64,000 nt of DNA from Paenarthrobacter sp. GOM3 (GTDB taxonomy: Bacteria > Actinomycetota > Actinomycetes > Actinomycetales > Micrococcaceae), in the NCBI RefSeq assembly GCF_018215265.2, contig NZ_CP136562.1, positions 3,410,001 through 3,474,000 of the forward strand. Direction: 5' to 3'. The stretch's first letter is position 1. Every line of letters starts with the position of its first letter. Shown here one piece after another: positions 51,292 through 59,359 of the stretch. The translations under genes were made by a program, and so were the position numbers. The notes under the pieces were generated by a model. It saw nothing but the letters and a program-made list of their open reading frames with translations, made no database searches and was not told where the DNA came from.

Positions 51292-52517
51292 TACACGCCT
51301 TCCAGCAGCATCGCAGTTCCCTGCCCGACGCCGATGCACATGGTCGCCAAGCCCAGCTTGGGTCCGGTCACGGAGGCGAGTTCGCGCTCCATGCGGCCCA
51401 AGAGCGTGATGGCGATACGTGAGCCGCTTGAACCGAGCGGGTGTCCCAGGCTGATGGCCCCGCCATCGTTGTTCACGATGTCCGGGTCCAGTCCAAGGCG
51501 ACGCATGCTCGCCAGCGACTGCGTGGCAAACGCTTCGTTCAGTTCCACGGCACCAAGCTGGCCCGCTGTCAGGCCAGTGCGTGCCAGGACCTTCTGCGTG
51601 GCCGGGACCGGGCCGATTCCCATGATTTCGGGCTCGCAGCCGGCCGATGCTCCGTCAACTACGCGAGCGCGAGGTGTCAGTCCGAACTTCTTGATCGCGG
51701 CCTCGGACGCAACGATGATCGCTGAGGCGCCGTCATTCAGGGTGGACGAGTTGCCGGCCGTCACCACGGAGCCACCCGGTACGACGGGCCGAAGCCCCGC
51801 CAGGACATCCATGCTGGTGCCCAACCTGGGACCCTCATCAGTGTCCACCACGGTCTCTGCCTTGCGGGTCTTGACTGTCACCGGAACGATTTCGTCCTTG
51901 AAGCGACCCCCTGCGATGGCCGCCAGTGCGCGTTCGTGCGAGCGGACCGCGAAAGCGTCCGCGTCCTCGCGGGAGATGTTGTCGACGCGGCCCACTTCCT
52001 CTGCCGTCTCCGGCATGGAGTAGGTCATCTTGCCGTCGCGCGAGAGCTCGCCCTTGGTGAAGAGCGGGTTGGCGAATCGCCAGCCGATGGAGGTATCGAA
52101 GATTTGGCCGGGCTTGGCGAAAGCCGTGGTGGGCTTCTCCTGGACCCACGGTGCGCGGCTCATGGACTCGACGCCACCGGCCACCACGATGTCCGCGGCA
52201 CCTGACTTGATCATCTGGCTGGCCATGATGATGGCGCTCAGGCCCGAAGCGCACAGACGGTTCACCGTGATGCCCGGTATGTGGAGGGGAAGTCCGGCCA
52301 GGATGGTTGCCATGCGGGCGACGTTGCGGTTTTCCTCGCCCGCGCCGTTGGCGTTTCCGAGGATGACCTCGTCGATGGAGTCAGGATCGACGCCGGCGCG
52401 CGCCACTGCTTCCCGGACCACCAGCGCTGCGAGGTCGTCGGGACGGACGGAGGACAGAGCCCCACCGTAGCGACCTACAGGCGTACGGGCGCCGCCAACA
52501 AGAAAAGCCTCGACCAT
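51291..52517 (-). CDS. paaJ: Beta-ketoadipyl-CoA thiolase PaaJ/PcaF type
   Basis: 408 residues. Thiolase hallmarks: nucleophile in NRLCASGLSAI, VAGGVESMSRAPWV, VELNEAFA, NNDGGAISLGHPLGSSGSR and second Cys in LATMCIGVGQG. Family members cleave 3-oxoadipyl-CoA (and dehydro forms) to succinyl-CoA and acetyl-CoA. Head of the paaJ-F-H operon, with PaaR-type operator D 44 bp before the ATG. A general acetyl-CoA acetyltransferase is the alternative, but operon and operator favour the phenylacetate role. Confidence 0.92.
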   Translation of the reverse strand: MVEAFLVGGARTPVGRYGGALSSVRPDDLAALVVREAVARAGVDPDSIDEVILGNANGAGEENRNVARMATILAGLPLHIPGITVNRLCASGLSAIIMASQMIKSGAADIVVAGGVESMSRAPWVQEKPTTAFAKPGQIFDTSIGWRFANPLFTKGELSRDGKMTYSMPETAEEVGRVDNISREDADAFAVRSHERALAAIAGGRFKDEIVPVTVKTRKAETVVDTDEGPRLGTSMDVLAGLRPVVPGGSVVTAGNSSTLNDGASAIIVASEAAIKKFGLTPRARVVDGASAGCEPEIMGIGPVPATQKVLARTGLTAGQLGAVELNEAFATQSLASMRRLGLDPDIVNNDGGAISLGHPLGSSGSRIAITLLGRMERELASVTGPKLGLATMCIGVGQGTAMLLEGV

Positions 52518-52561
52518 GAGAACATCCTTCGCGAAGTGAAAGGGACCGGCCCGGGAATAAT

Positions 52562-52583
52562 ATACCGACCGTTCGTTCTATAA
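52562..52583. promoter_or_regulatory. PaaR-type operator D upstream of paaJ
   Basis: The same CCGACCGTTCGTTC core as operator A, here in an ATA...TAA context, 44 bp before paaJ. It is the least symmetric of the four because the right arm is TTCTATAA. Confidence 0.78.
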
Positions 52584-52647
52584 AGATTACACGGCCTGGC
52601 GGGACGGTCAACAGATGAAGCTCCCCTGCCGGCCATCCCGCAACCGC

Positions 52648-53304
52648 TCAAATCACCCGGATCCCCAAGTGGCCCGCCAAAAGCGGCGCCATGAGGCTCA
52701 GCTGATAATCGTCAATGACCACACCAGCCAGACCGGCCAGGCCGTTGACTCCGCGGAACTCAGAAGTCCGCAAATCCACGTCCTTCAGCTTGGCGCCGGT
52801 GACATCCAGGGTGCCAATGGTGCAGTTCTTCAACGCCACCCGGGTCCCGGTGCAGCCACCGAGGTCCAACTCATTGATGATGCAGTCGGAAATTTGGACA
52901 TCCATGAGCTTGGAGCCGCGCAGGTTCACGTAATCCAGCTTGCCGCCGTCGATGCGGACCGAGCGCCAGTTGCCTTCGTAGAGTTCGGCTGAACCCCAGC
53001 GGGGGTTGCTGATCTCCACGTCCTGCCACGATGAGCGCGCAGCCATGAAAACAGGTGCGTAGGGTTCGGCCAGGATGCACTCCCGGAACGTGGCACCACG
53101 CAATTGGGCCTCGTTGAAGGACACACTGTTGAACTCGCACTCGATGAAATCGGCGCCGCTCAGTTCTTCTCCCTCCGCAGAGACGCGGGTGAGCCGGACG
53201 CCGTCGTACCTTTCACCCCGCTGCCAGTCCGGGGCGTCGTCGTCACGAAGTTCGTCCAACCGCACCGGGGAAATCTTCGGGGACGCGACCTTTGCCGCCG
53301 GCAT
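52648..53304 (-). CDS. Pentapeptide repeat protein
   Basis: 218 residues. Right-handed beta-helix repeats of the A(D/N)LXX kind: LSGADFIECEFNSVSFNEAQ, LRGATFRECIL, then LDYVNLRGSKLMDVQISDCI and LDVTGAKLKDVDLRTSEF. Such proteins can mimic DNA (MfpA/Qnr) or act as scaffolds; the repeats here are interrupted in the middle (ISNPRWGSAELYEGNW), so a Qnr-like role is not assured. No signal peptide. The start at 53304 overlaps a 37-codon upstream frame by one base (TGATG). Confidence 0.85.
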   Translation of the reverse strand: MPAAKVASPKISPVRLDELRDDDAPDWQRGERYDGVRLTRVSAEGEELSGADFIECEFNSVSFNEAQLRGATFRECILAEPYAPVFMAARSSWQDVEISNPRWGSAELYEGNWRSVRIDGGKLDYVNLRGSKLMDVQISDCIINELDLGGCTGTRVALKNCTIGTLDVTGAKLKDVDLRTSEFRGVNGLAGLAGVVIDDYQLSLMAPLLAGHLGIRVI

Positions 53305-53552
53305 CAGAGGGATTCCCGCGTGGGGGTCGAGGACTCTTCCGGAGAGTGCGACTTACCGGGCCAAACCCTCGATGGTCCGGCGGTCATGTGCTGCGTCAGT
53401 GTGGTGCGTAGTTCCATGCTTCGAGCCTATCCCCGGGTGCCGACAAAGATCGCCGTCCAGGACGGCCCGGCCTTGCCTGAACGGTGCCGATGGCGAAAAC
53501 TGGCCTCAGCCGGCGCACTCCATGCCGCTGGAAGCACAGCGAAAGGCCACCC

Positions 53553-54278
53553 ATGGTCACCATCGATTTGAGCGCGAAGAGCCAGGCCTCGGGAGGTTCT
53601 TCCGCGCTGAAGGGATATTTGGCCGAGCCCGACGGGGTGGGGCCGTTTCCCGGAGTGGTGATGATCCACGAGGCCTTCGGACTGGACGATGTGATGCGTC
53701 GCCAGGCGGATCGGCTGGCAGCAGCGGGGTACTTGACCCTCGCGGTGGATCTTTACAGCGACGGCGGTCCCCGGCGCTGCCTCGTCGCGACCATGCGCTC
53801 TCTGGGTTCCGGGGAAGGCCGCGCTTTCATCGATGTAGCTACCGCCAGGGCATGGCTGCGGGAGGATGCGAAGTGCACGGGAAAGGTGGGCGTCATTGGC
53901 TTCTGCATGGGCGGTGCTTTCGCGCTGATGGCCGCCAACGACGGTTTCGACGCCGCATCCGTGAACTATGGCCAATTGCCGCGGGACCTGTCTGGCGCCC
54001 TTGAAGGCGCTTGCCCGATGGTCGCGAATTACGGCGGCAAGGATCGGACCCTGCCGGGAGCCGCCGCCAAGTTGGAGTCGGCGCTCACCAGCCTGGGCAT
54101 TGAGCACGACGTCAAGGAATTTCCGACGGCGGGCCACGCCTTCATGAACGACGCCCCTGCAGGACCGAAAGTGCTTCGTCCCCTGATGCGGGTTTTGGGA
54201 ATCAAACCCGATCCCGCCGCTGCGCCGGAAGCGTGGCGCCGAATCGAGGACCATTTCGCGAAGCACCTGGCCGACTGA
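53553..54278 (+). CDS. Dienelactone hydrolase family protein
   Basis: 241 residues, alpha/beta hydrolase of the DLH type. VVMIHEAFGLDDVMRR carries the Glu, nucleophile Cys is in VGVIGFCMGGAFALMA, and His in FPTAGHAFMND. AAAGG lies 7 bases before ATG 53553; an upstream extension to 53484 is unsupported. Known DLH enzymes open dienelactones in chloroaromatic breakdown, but many are general carboxymethylenebutenolidase-like hydrolases, so the substrate is unknown. Its 3' end faces the permease gene across a strong hairpin. Confidence 0.9.
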   Translation: MVTIDLSAKSQASGGSSALKGYLAEPDGVGPFPGVVMIHEAFGLDDVMRRQADRLAAAGYLTLAVDLYSDGGPRRCLVATMRSLGSGEGRAFIDVATARAWLREDAKCTGKVGVIGFCMGGAFALMAANDGFDAASVNYGQLPRDLSGALEGACPMVANYGGKDRTLPGAAAKLESALTSLGIEHDVKEFPTAGHAFMNDAPAGPKVLRPLMRVLGIKPDPAAAPEAWRRIEDHFAKHLAD

Positions 54279-54297
54279 ACCTACAACCAAAACAACA

Positions 54298-54356
54298 GAC
54301 GACGGCGGGCGTCGCCTGGGGCGAACTGGTCACCCAAGGCGGCACCCGCCGTCGTG
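54298..54356. terminator. Large bidirectional terminator hairpin
   Basis: ACGACGGCGGG and CCCGCCGTCGT form an outer 11-bp stem with an inner GCCTGGG/CCCAAGGC stem. It lies between the convergent dienelactone hydrolase and permease stops. Confidence 0.7.
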
Positions 54357-54383
54357 CGTTAAGAACCGCTTGTAACGAGGGAG

Positions 54384-55847
54384 TTAGCTGAAGAGCTCGC
54401 TCTTGGGCTCGTTGTTCTTGACCTTCTGCCAGCCCAGCCAAAGGATCAGGGCGAAGAAAGGAATGGTTGCCAGGGTCCACAGGCCCAGCAGGAAGACCTC
54501 GCCGGTTTCCTTGTTGGTCATGGAGTCGAAACCGATCAGCACGGTAATGGCCAGCAGGGCGATCAGGCCCAACCAGCTGGTCCACGGCGAACCGGGCATC
54601 GGCAGGCTGGAGACCTTTCCGCGCTTCTTCCGCAGGGCGATCTGGCTGGCAAAGATGGAGCCCCAGGTGAAGATCACGCCGATGGAGGCGGTGTTCAGGG
54701 CGAGGTCGAACGCGTGCGAGCCACCCAGCCAGATGTTGAGCAGGATACCTACGAGGTAGACGGCGCCAATGGCCAGGATGGCCGCGTACGGCACGTGGCG
54801 GCTGGACATCTTGGTGAGCCACTGCGGCGCGTGACCGTTGTTTGCCATGGTGCGGAAAATTCGGCCGATCGAGTACAGGCCCGAATTGCAGGAAGACAGG
54901 GCAGCGGTGATGACGATCATGTTCATCACGTCGCCCATCCAGCCCAGGCCCATCTGCCCGAACACGGTAACGAACGGCGAGGTGCCGGCCACGTACTGGT
55001 CGGACGGGAGCAGCATCGCGAGCAGGGTCACCGAACCGACATAGAAGACCACAATACGGATCACGACGGCGCGGATCGCCTTGGGGACTTCGCGTTCCGG
55101 GTTTTCCATCTCGCCAGCGGTAATGCCGACCAGTTCGATGGCGTTGTAAGCGAAGATCACGGCGTTGAGGACCAGGATCATCACCAGGCCGCCCTTGGGG
55201 AACATGCCGCCGTCTTCGTGGAACAGGTTGGCAACGGATGCGTGCCCCTCGCCCACCTTGGCGTTGGTAACAACCATGAACGTGCCGACAGCCAGGAAGA
55301 TCACGATGGCCGCGACCTTGAGGCAGGATGCCCAGAATTCGAACTCACCGAATGCCTTGACGCTGAACAGGTTCACGGCAACCAGCAGAACCAGCGCTGC
55401 AATGGCGGACAGTTCAATGGGCACGTTCGGGAAGAAGAACTGGAAGTAGAGGCCGATCGCGATGAGCTCCGCGATGCCTGTCATGGCCCAGTTGATGAAG
55501 TACATCCACCCGGAAAGGTAGGCGCCCTTCTTGCCGAACATTTCGCCGGCGTAGCTCACGAAAGAGCCGGACGTCTGGCGGTACATGATGAGTTCGCCAA
55601 GGGCGCGCATCAGCAGGTAAGCGATGACGCCGGCGATTGCGTAGGAGAAGATCAGGGCCGGGCCGGTGGAGGCCAGGCGGCCACCGGCACCCATGAAGAG
55701 GCCGACGCCGATGGCGCCACCCATGGCGATCATGGTGACGTGGCGGCGGCTCAGGGTCTTCTGGTAACCCTCAGCGCTGAGGGTCGAGCCCGCGGCTGCG
55801 GATGAGGCCTTGGGGCTCTGGAGATCTGTGGGAGTACTTTGCGGCAC
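54384..55847 (-). CDS. APC-family amino acid permease (GABA/Asn-permease type)
   Basis: 487 residues, 12 hydrophobic helices of the amino acid transporter (AAT) subfamily. Family motif LSRRHVTMIAMGGAIGVGLF at TM1; NPEREVPKAIRAV between TM6 and TM7; and a characteristic WGSIFASQIALRKKRG loop. Proton-coupled uptake of amino acids such as asparagine, GABA or proline is likely; the substrate is not resolved. The GTG at 55847 with AAGGAA 6 bases upstream is chosen; ATG 55922 would add a Pro/Gln-rich extension. Confidence 0.9.
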   Translation of the reverse strand: MPQSTPTDLQSPKASSAAAGSTLSAEGYQKTLSRRHVTMIAMGGAIGVGLFMGAGGRLASTGPALIFSYAIAGVIAYLLMRALGELIMYRQTSGSFVSYAGEMFGKKGAYLSGWMYFINWAMTGIAELIAIGLYFQFFFPNVPIELSAIAALVLLVAVNLFSVKAFGEFEFWASCLKVAAIVIFLAVGTFMVVTNAKVGEGHASVANLFHEDGGMFPKGGLVMILVLNAVIFAYNAIELVGITAGEMENPEREVPKAIRAVVIRIVVFYVGSVTLLAMLLPSDQYVAGTSPFVTVFGQMGLGWMGDVMNMIVITAALSSCNSGLYSIGRIFRTMANNGHAPQWLTKMSSRHVPYAAILAIGAVYLVGILLNIWLGGSHAFDLALNTASIGVIFTWGSIFASQIALRKKRGKVSSLPMPGSPWTSWLGLIALLAITVLIGFDSMTNKETGEVFLLGLWTLATIPFFALILWLGWQKVKNNEPKSELFS

Positions 55848-56077
55848 AGCTGTTCCTTGTGGGTCGGGGTGTTGCTGTAGGGGTTTTCGCCCAGTGCCGG
55901 AACACGGGCGGCTTTGGCACACATAATTCGAGCTTTCCCGCTTTGGGGATCACGAAGTGTGACAAAGAACGCAGAACGCCGAAGCTTCGCGCAACCCGTC
56001 CATCTTACGGGATTAACCGGAATGCCCGTGACGCAGGCAACAACACCCGGCAGCGGAAGGCCAACAGGGGGTCGTCA

Positions 56078-57775
56078 CTACAGGAGGAAGCCGTCCGCCA
56101 TCCGCCGGCGTACCCAGCTTCCGGCGCCTGCACTGGCGCCTGCCGCGGGACGGGCGCAACGGTCGAACCACTCCCCCAGCGCGCGATCATGGCTGACGAT
56201 CACCACGGTTCCCGCGAACGAAGCCAGCGCGGCCTCGAGTTGCTCCACGAGCACGGGCGCCAAGTGGTTGGTGGGCTCGTCGACAATCATAGTTTCGTAA
56301 CCGCCCAGAAGCAGGCGGGCGAGGGCGAGCCTGCGTTGTTGCCCCGCGGACAAACTGCCGACAGGAACGTGGAACTCCGCGGGACGGAACAAACCCAGCC
56401 GCAGGAGTCCCTCGGCGTGTTCGTCGATATTTCCGCCCAAGCCAGCGGCGAATGCGGGCAACAACCGCAAACCAGGCCTCGGGGGCACGTGGAGCTCCTG
56501 CTCCAGGTACCCCACAGAGCCGTTGACGGCCACGGTGCCCGTGGCAGGCTCAAGGTTCCCCGTCAGGACTGAGAGCAGTGTCGATTTGCCTGCGCCGTTT
56601 GGACCCGTGATCAGCACTTTCTGGCCTGCGTCCACCGCGAAATCGGTGGGCTGGAGACGTCCCGGAACGCTGATGCTGCGGGCTTTCACCGCCGGTTCGG
56701 ACGCCTCAACAGCCACCGCCTCAACAGCCGCCGCGCCGGAGGGAGCTGCAGTCTTGAGGGGCGCCGCCAAGGTCAGGGGCACGGGCGGGCGGTCCACGGG
56801 ATTCTCTTCCAGCCGGCGGAGCCGCTCCTGCGCGTTGCGGACCTTGCTCGCAGCCGCGCTTTCCCAGGTTCCCGTCTTGAAGCCGAAAGCCATCTTGTCG
56901 TTGTCGCGCTTCCGGCCGTAACCCATGCCGTCGGCCACGGTGGCAGCCTGAAGGCGTTCCGCCGCCATAGCGTCGAGCCAGCCCTCATACTGCTGAACCC
57001 AACGGGCGCGTTCGGCCGCCTTTTCGCGGAGGTAGCCGTCGTACCCACTGCCGTAGCGGTTCACAGAGCGGCGCTCAGCGTCCACTTCCACAATGGTGGT
57101 GGCCACTTTGCGCAGCAGGACACGATCGTGGGACACCACCACCACGGTTCCGCGATGTGCGGCCAGCCGCGATTCAAGCCAGGCGGTTCCCTCCGCATCC
57201 AGATGGTTGGTGGGCTCATCCAGCAGCAGGGCCTCGGCCGGATCGGCAAGGAGGCAGGCCAGCGCAACCCGCTCCTGCTCGCCTCCTGACAAAGATCCAA
57301 GCGTTCGACGGCGGTCCAAGCCTCCCAGCCCCAGCTTGTCCAGCGCTGCTTCCACCCGCGACTCGGCCGCGTACCCTTCGCGGAGCTGGTACTCCGTCTG
57401 CAGGCTTCCGTAGAGTTCCAGGGCATCGGGATCGGCGTCGGCGAGGTCGCGCTCAAGCCCGGCGATGCGATCCTCGAGGTCGCGGAGTGCACCAAGGGAG
57501 GCATCGATGACCTCCCCTACGGTCAGGGATTCGGGGAACCCGTGGGTTTGCGCAAGGTAACCAACGCGGTAGCCGGAGCCACCGGCCAAACCGGCGGCGC
57601 CGTCGTCGGGCGTCTCCACGCCTGAGAGCAGGCGGAGCAGTGTGGACTTTCCTGCGCCGTTCTCGCCCACAATTGCCACGTGCTCGCCGTGATGAATCAC
57701 GAGCTCGGCATTGTTGAGAAGTTCGCGGTCCCCATAGCCATGGGAAACGCCGGAAAGATAAAGGTGGTCAGTCAA
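56078..57775 (-). CDS. ABC-F family ATP-binding protein
   Basis: About 565 residues, two ABC domains and no membrane part, typical of ABC-F translation factors. Domain 1: GENGAGKSTLLRLLSG, LSGGEQERVALACLL, LLLDEPTNHLD. Linker with basic helix (RARWVQQYEGW). Domain 2: GPNGAGKSTLLSVLTG, LSAGQQRRLALARLLLGG, MIVDEPTNHL. Signature 2 is shortened compared with LSGGE but still plausible. I favour TTG 57775 (GAGGA 6 bases upstream, giving MTDHLYLSGVSHGYG); ATG 57817 or 57856 lack an SD. Resistance or ribosome rescue cannot be told from sequence. Confidence 0.9.
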   Translation of the reverse strand: MTDHLYLSGVSHGYGDRELLNNAELVIHHGEHVAIVGENGAGKSTLLRLLSGVETPDDGAAGLAGGSGYRVGYLAQTHGFPESLTVGEVIDASLGALRDLEDRIAGLERDLADADPDALELYGSLQTEYQLREGYAAESRVEAALDKLGLGGLDRRRTLGSLSGGEQERVALACLLADPAEALLLDEPTNHLDAEGTAWLESRLAAHRGTVVVVSHDRVLLRKVATTIVEVDAERRSVNRYGSGYDGYLREKAAERARWVQQYEGWLDAMAAERLQAATVADGMGYGRKRDNDKMAFGFKTGTWESAAASKVRNAQERLRRLEENPVDRPPVPLTLAAPLKTAAPSGAAAVEAVAVEASEPAVKARSISVPGRLQPTDFAVDAGQKVLITGPNGAGKSTLLSVLTGNLEPATGTVAVNGSVGYLEQELHVPPRPGLRLLPAFAAGLGGNIDEHAEGLLRLGLFRPAEFHVPVGSLSAGQQRRLALARLLLGGYETMIVDEPTNHLAPVLVEQLEAALASFAGTVVIVSHDRALGEWFDRCARPAAGASAGAGSWVRRRMADGFLL

Positions 57776-57946
57776 GAGGGATCCTCGCAAAGTCCGCAGC
57801 GGTTGGCAGATAGCCATGTGGGCACTGGGATGCAGCCGAAAGTGGGCTGCGCTCAAGACTTCATCGCTCCAGCCTGCCGGGCGTTCTGCTTCGAGTCAAG
57901 CGGCGGCCCTCCGAGAAGACCACAATGGGTGGCCTAAATAATACTT

Positions 57947-57960
57947 TTCGGTACGCCTAA
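57947..57960. promoter_or_regulatory. DtxR/MntR-like box upstream of mntH
   Basis: TTCGGTACGCCTAA matches the partial palindrome TTNGGNNNNCCNAA of manganese- or iron-responsive DtxR/MntR proteins. A second TTTCGGTTA half follows at 57962. It lies 48 bp before mntH, as expected for a metal-repressed promoter. Confidence 0.55.
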
Positions 57961-58007
57961 CTTTCGGTTATCCTCGTATCAGAGCACCCCCAACGATGAG
58001 GACCACC

Positions 58008-59258
58008 ATGGCTGCACCAACCCTGCAAACACGCGTCACGCCCGGCAAGGTCTGGTCCCGTCTGCTCCTGCTGGGCCCGGCTTTCGTGGCTGCCATCGCG
58101 TACGTGGACCCGGGAAATGTGGCTGCAAATCTTACTGCTGGTGCCAACTACGGATACCTGTTGGTATGGGTCCTGGTGGCCGCCAACGCCATGGCTGTGC
58201 TGGTGCAGTACCAGTCAGCCAAGCTCGGCCTGGCTACGGGACTGAGCCTGCCCGAAATCCTGGGACAGCGGCTGGGCACAAAACGCCGGCGCCTGTACTG
58301 GGCGCAGGCCGAGATTGTTGCCGGAGCTACCGACATGGCCGAGGTAATCGGAGGTGCCGTGGCCCTCAACCTGCTGTTCGGGCTGCCGCTGCTGGCGGGC
58401 GGCGTAATCGTCGGGGTCGCATCCATGCTGCTGCTGGCCTTGCAGTCACGGCGGGGGCAACGCTCCTTTGAGTACGCCATCCTGGTTCTCCTGGGAATCA
58501 TTGCCGTGGGGTTTGTCTCGGGGTTGTTCGTGAATCCGCCTGATGCCGGAAGCGCGCTGGGCGGCTTGCTTCCACGGTTCGAAGGCCCGGACACGGTACT
58601 CCTGGCGGCAAGTATGTTGGGGGCCACCGTGATGCCACACGCGATCTACCTTCACTCTGCCCTGGCCCGGGACCGGCACGGCTTCTCCGAGGACCCCTTG
58701 GTCCGGACCCGACTGATCCGGACCACCCGGGTGGACGTCGTTGGCGCTTTGCTGCTCGCCGGCATCGTCAACATCTCCATGTTGCTGCTGGCAGCCTCCA
58801 GCCTGCGCGGCATCGAAGGAACGGACACCATCGCCGGAGCGCACGCCGCCGTCACCGCAGCCCTGGGCCCCACCATTGGAGTCGTGTTCGCCGTTGGGCT
58901 GCTGGCCTCCGGACTGGCATCGACGTCCGTGGGCTGCTATGCCGGTGCAACCATCATGGGTGGGCTGCTGAAGGTGAAGATCCCACTGCTGGCTCGCCGC
59001 GTCATTACCCTGGTTCCCGCACTGGTCATCCTGGGAGCCGGAATTGAGCCCACACTCGCACTGGTCCTCAGCCAGGTGCTGCTCAGTTTCGGCATCCCCT
59101 TCGCGTTGATCCCGTTGATCCGTTTAACCGGCAAGCGCGAAGTGATGGGAATCCACGCGGACACCCTTCCCCTGAAAATTGCCGGCTGGACCAGTGCCAC
59201 CCTGATTGTGGGGCTGAACTGCGTGCTCATAGCCCTGACCCTTGGCGGCCAGTCCTGA
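58008..59258 (+). CDS. mntH: Nramp-family Mn(II)/Fe(II) transporter MntH
   Basis: 416 residues, 11 membrane segments. TM1 has the metal-binding DPGN motif in AAIAYVDPGNVAANLTAGA; TM6 region carries MPHAIYLHSAL (the MPH motif); a charged loop RRRLYWAQAEIVAGATDMAEV fits TM3. It imports manganese with protons. GAGGA lies 6 bases before ATG 58008; ATG 57996 lacks an SD. A DtxR/MntR-like box lies upstream, so repression under metal excess is likely. Divergent ABC-F gene is probably unrelated. Confidence 0.93.
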   Translation: MAAPTLQTRVTPGKVWSRLLLLGPAFVAAIAYVDPGNVAANLTAGANYGYLLVWVLVAANAMAVLVQYQSAKLGLATGLSLPEILGQRLGTKRRRLYWAQAEIVAGATDMAEVIGGAVALNLLFGLPLLAGGVIVGVASMLLLALQSRRGQRSFEYAILVLLGIIAVGFVSGLFVNPPDAGSALGGLLPRFEGPDTVLLAASMLGATVMPHAIYLHSALARDRHGFSEDPLVRTRLIRTTRVDVVGALLLAGIVNISMLLLAASSLRGIEGTDTIAGAHAAVTAALGPTIGVVFAVGLLASGLASTSVGCYAGATIMGGLLKVKIPLLARRVITLVPALVILGAGIEPTLALVLSQVLLSFGIPFALIPLIRLTGKREVMGIHADTLPLKIAGWTSATLIVGLNCVLIALTLGGQS

Positions 59259-59359
59259 TATCAACCCCGTAGTCCGGTGCGCCTCCGCCGTCCGGAGGTC
59301 CATGCGATACTGGCATCATTTCGCCCGATACAAGCGACGAATGTGCCCAGGGGGACCAC

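Noticed and set aside
53304..53417. 37-codon minus-strand frame whose TGA overlaps the pentapeptide gene start (TGATG)
   Set aside because: The overlap suggests translational coupling, but the product (MELRTTLTQHM...) has no recognisable feature and only a weak SD. It may be a leader or chance.
54714..55805. 363-codon plus-strand frame opposite the amino acid permease
   Set aside because: His/Asp/Gly-rich composition typical of the antisense of a membrane protein; no SD or motif.
59282..59298. Small CCTCCG/CGGAGG hairpin after mntH
   Set aside because: Only a 6-bp stem without T-run; too weak to call a terminator with confidence.
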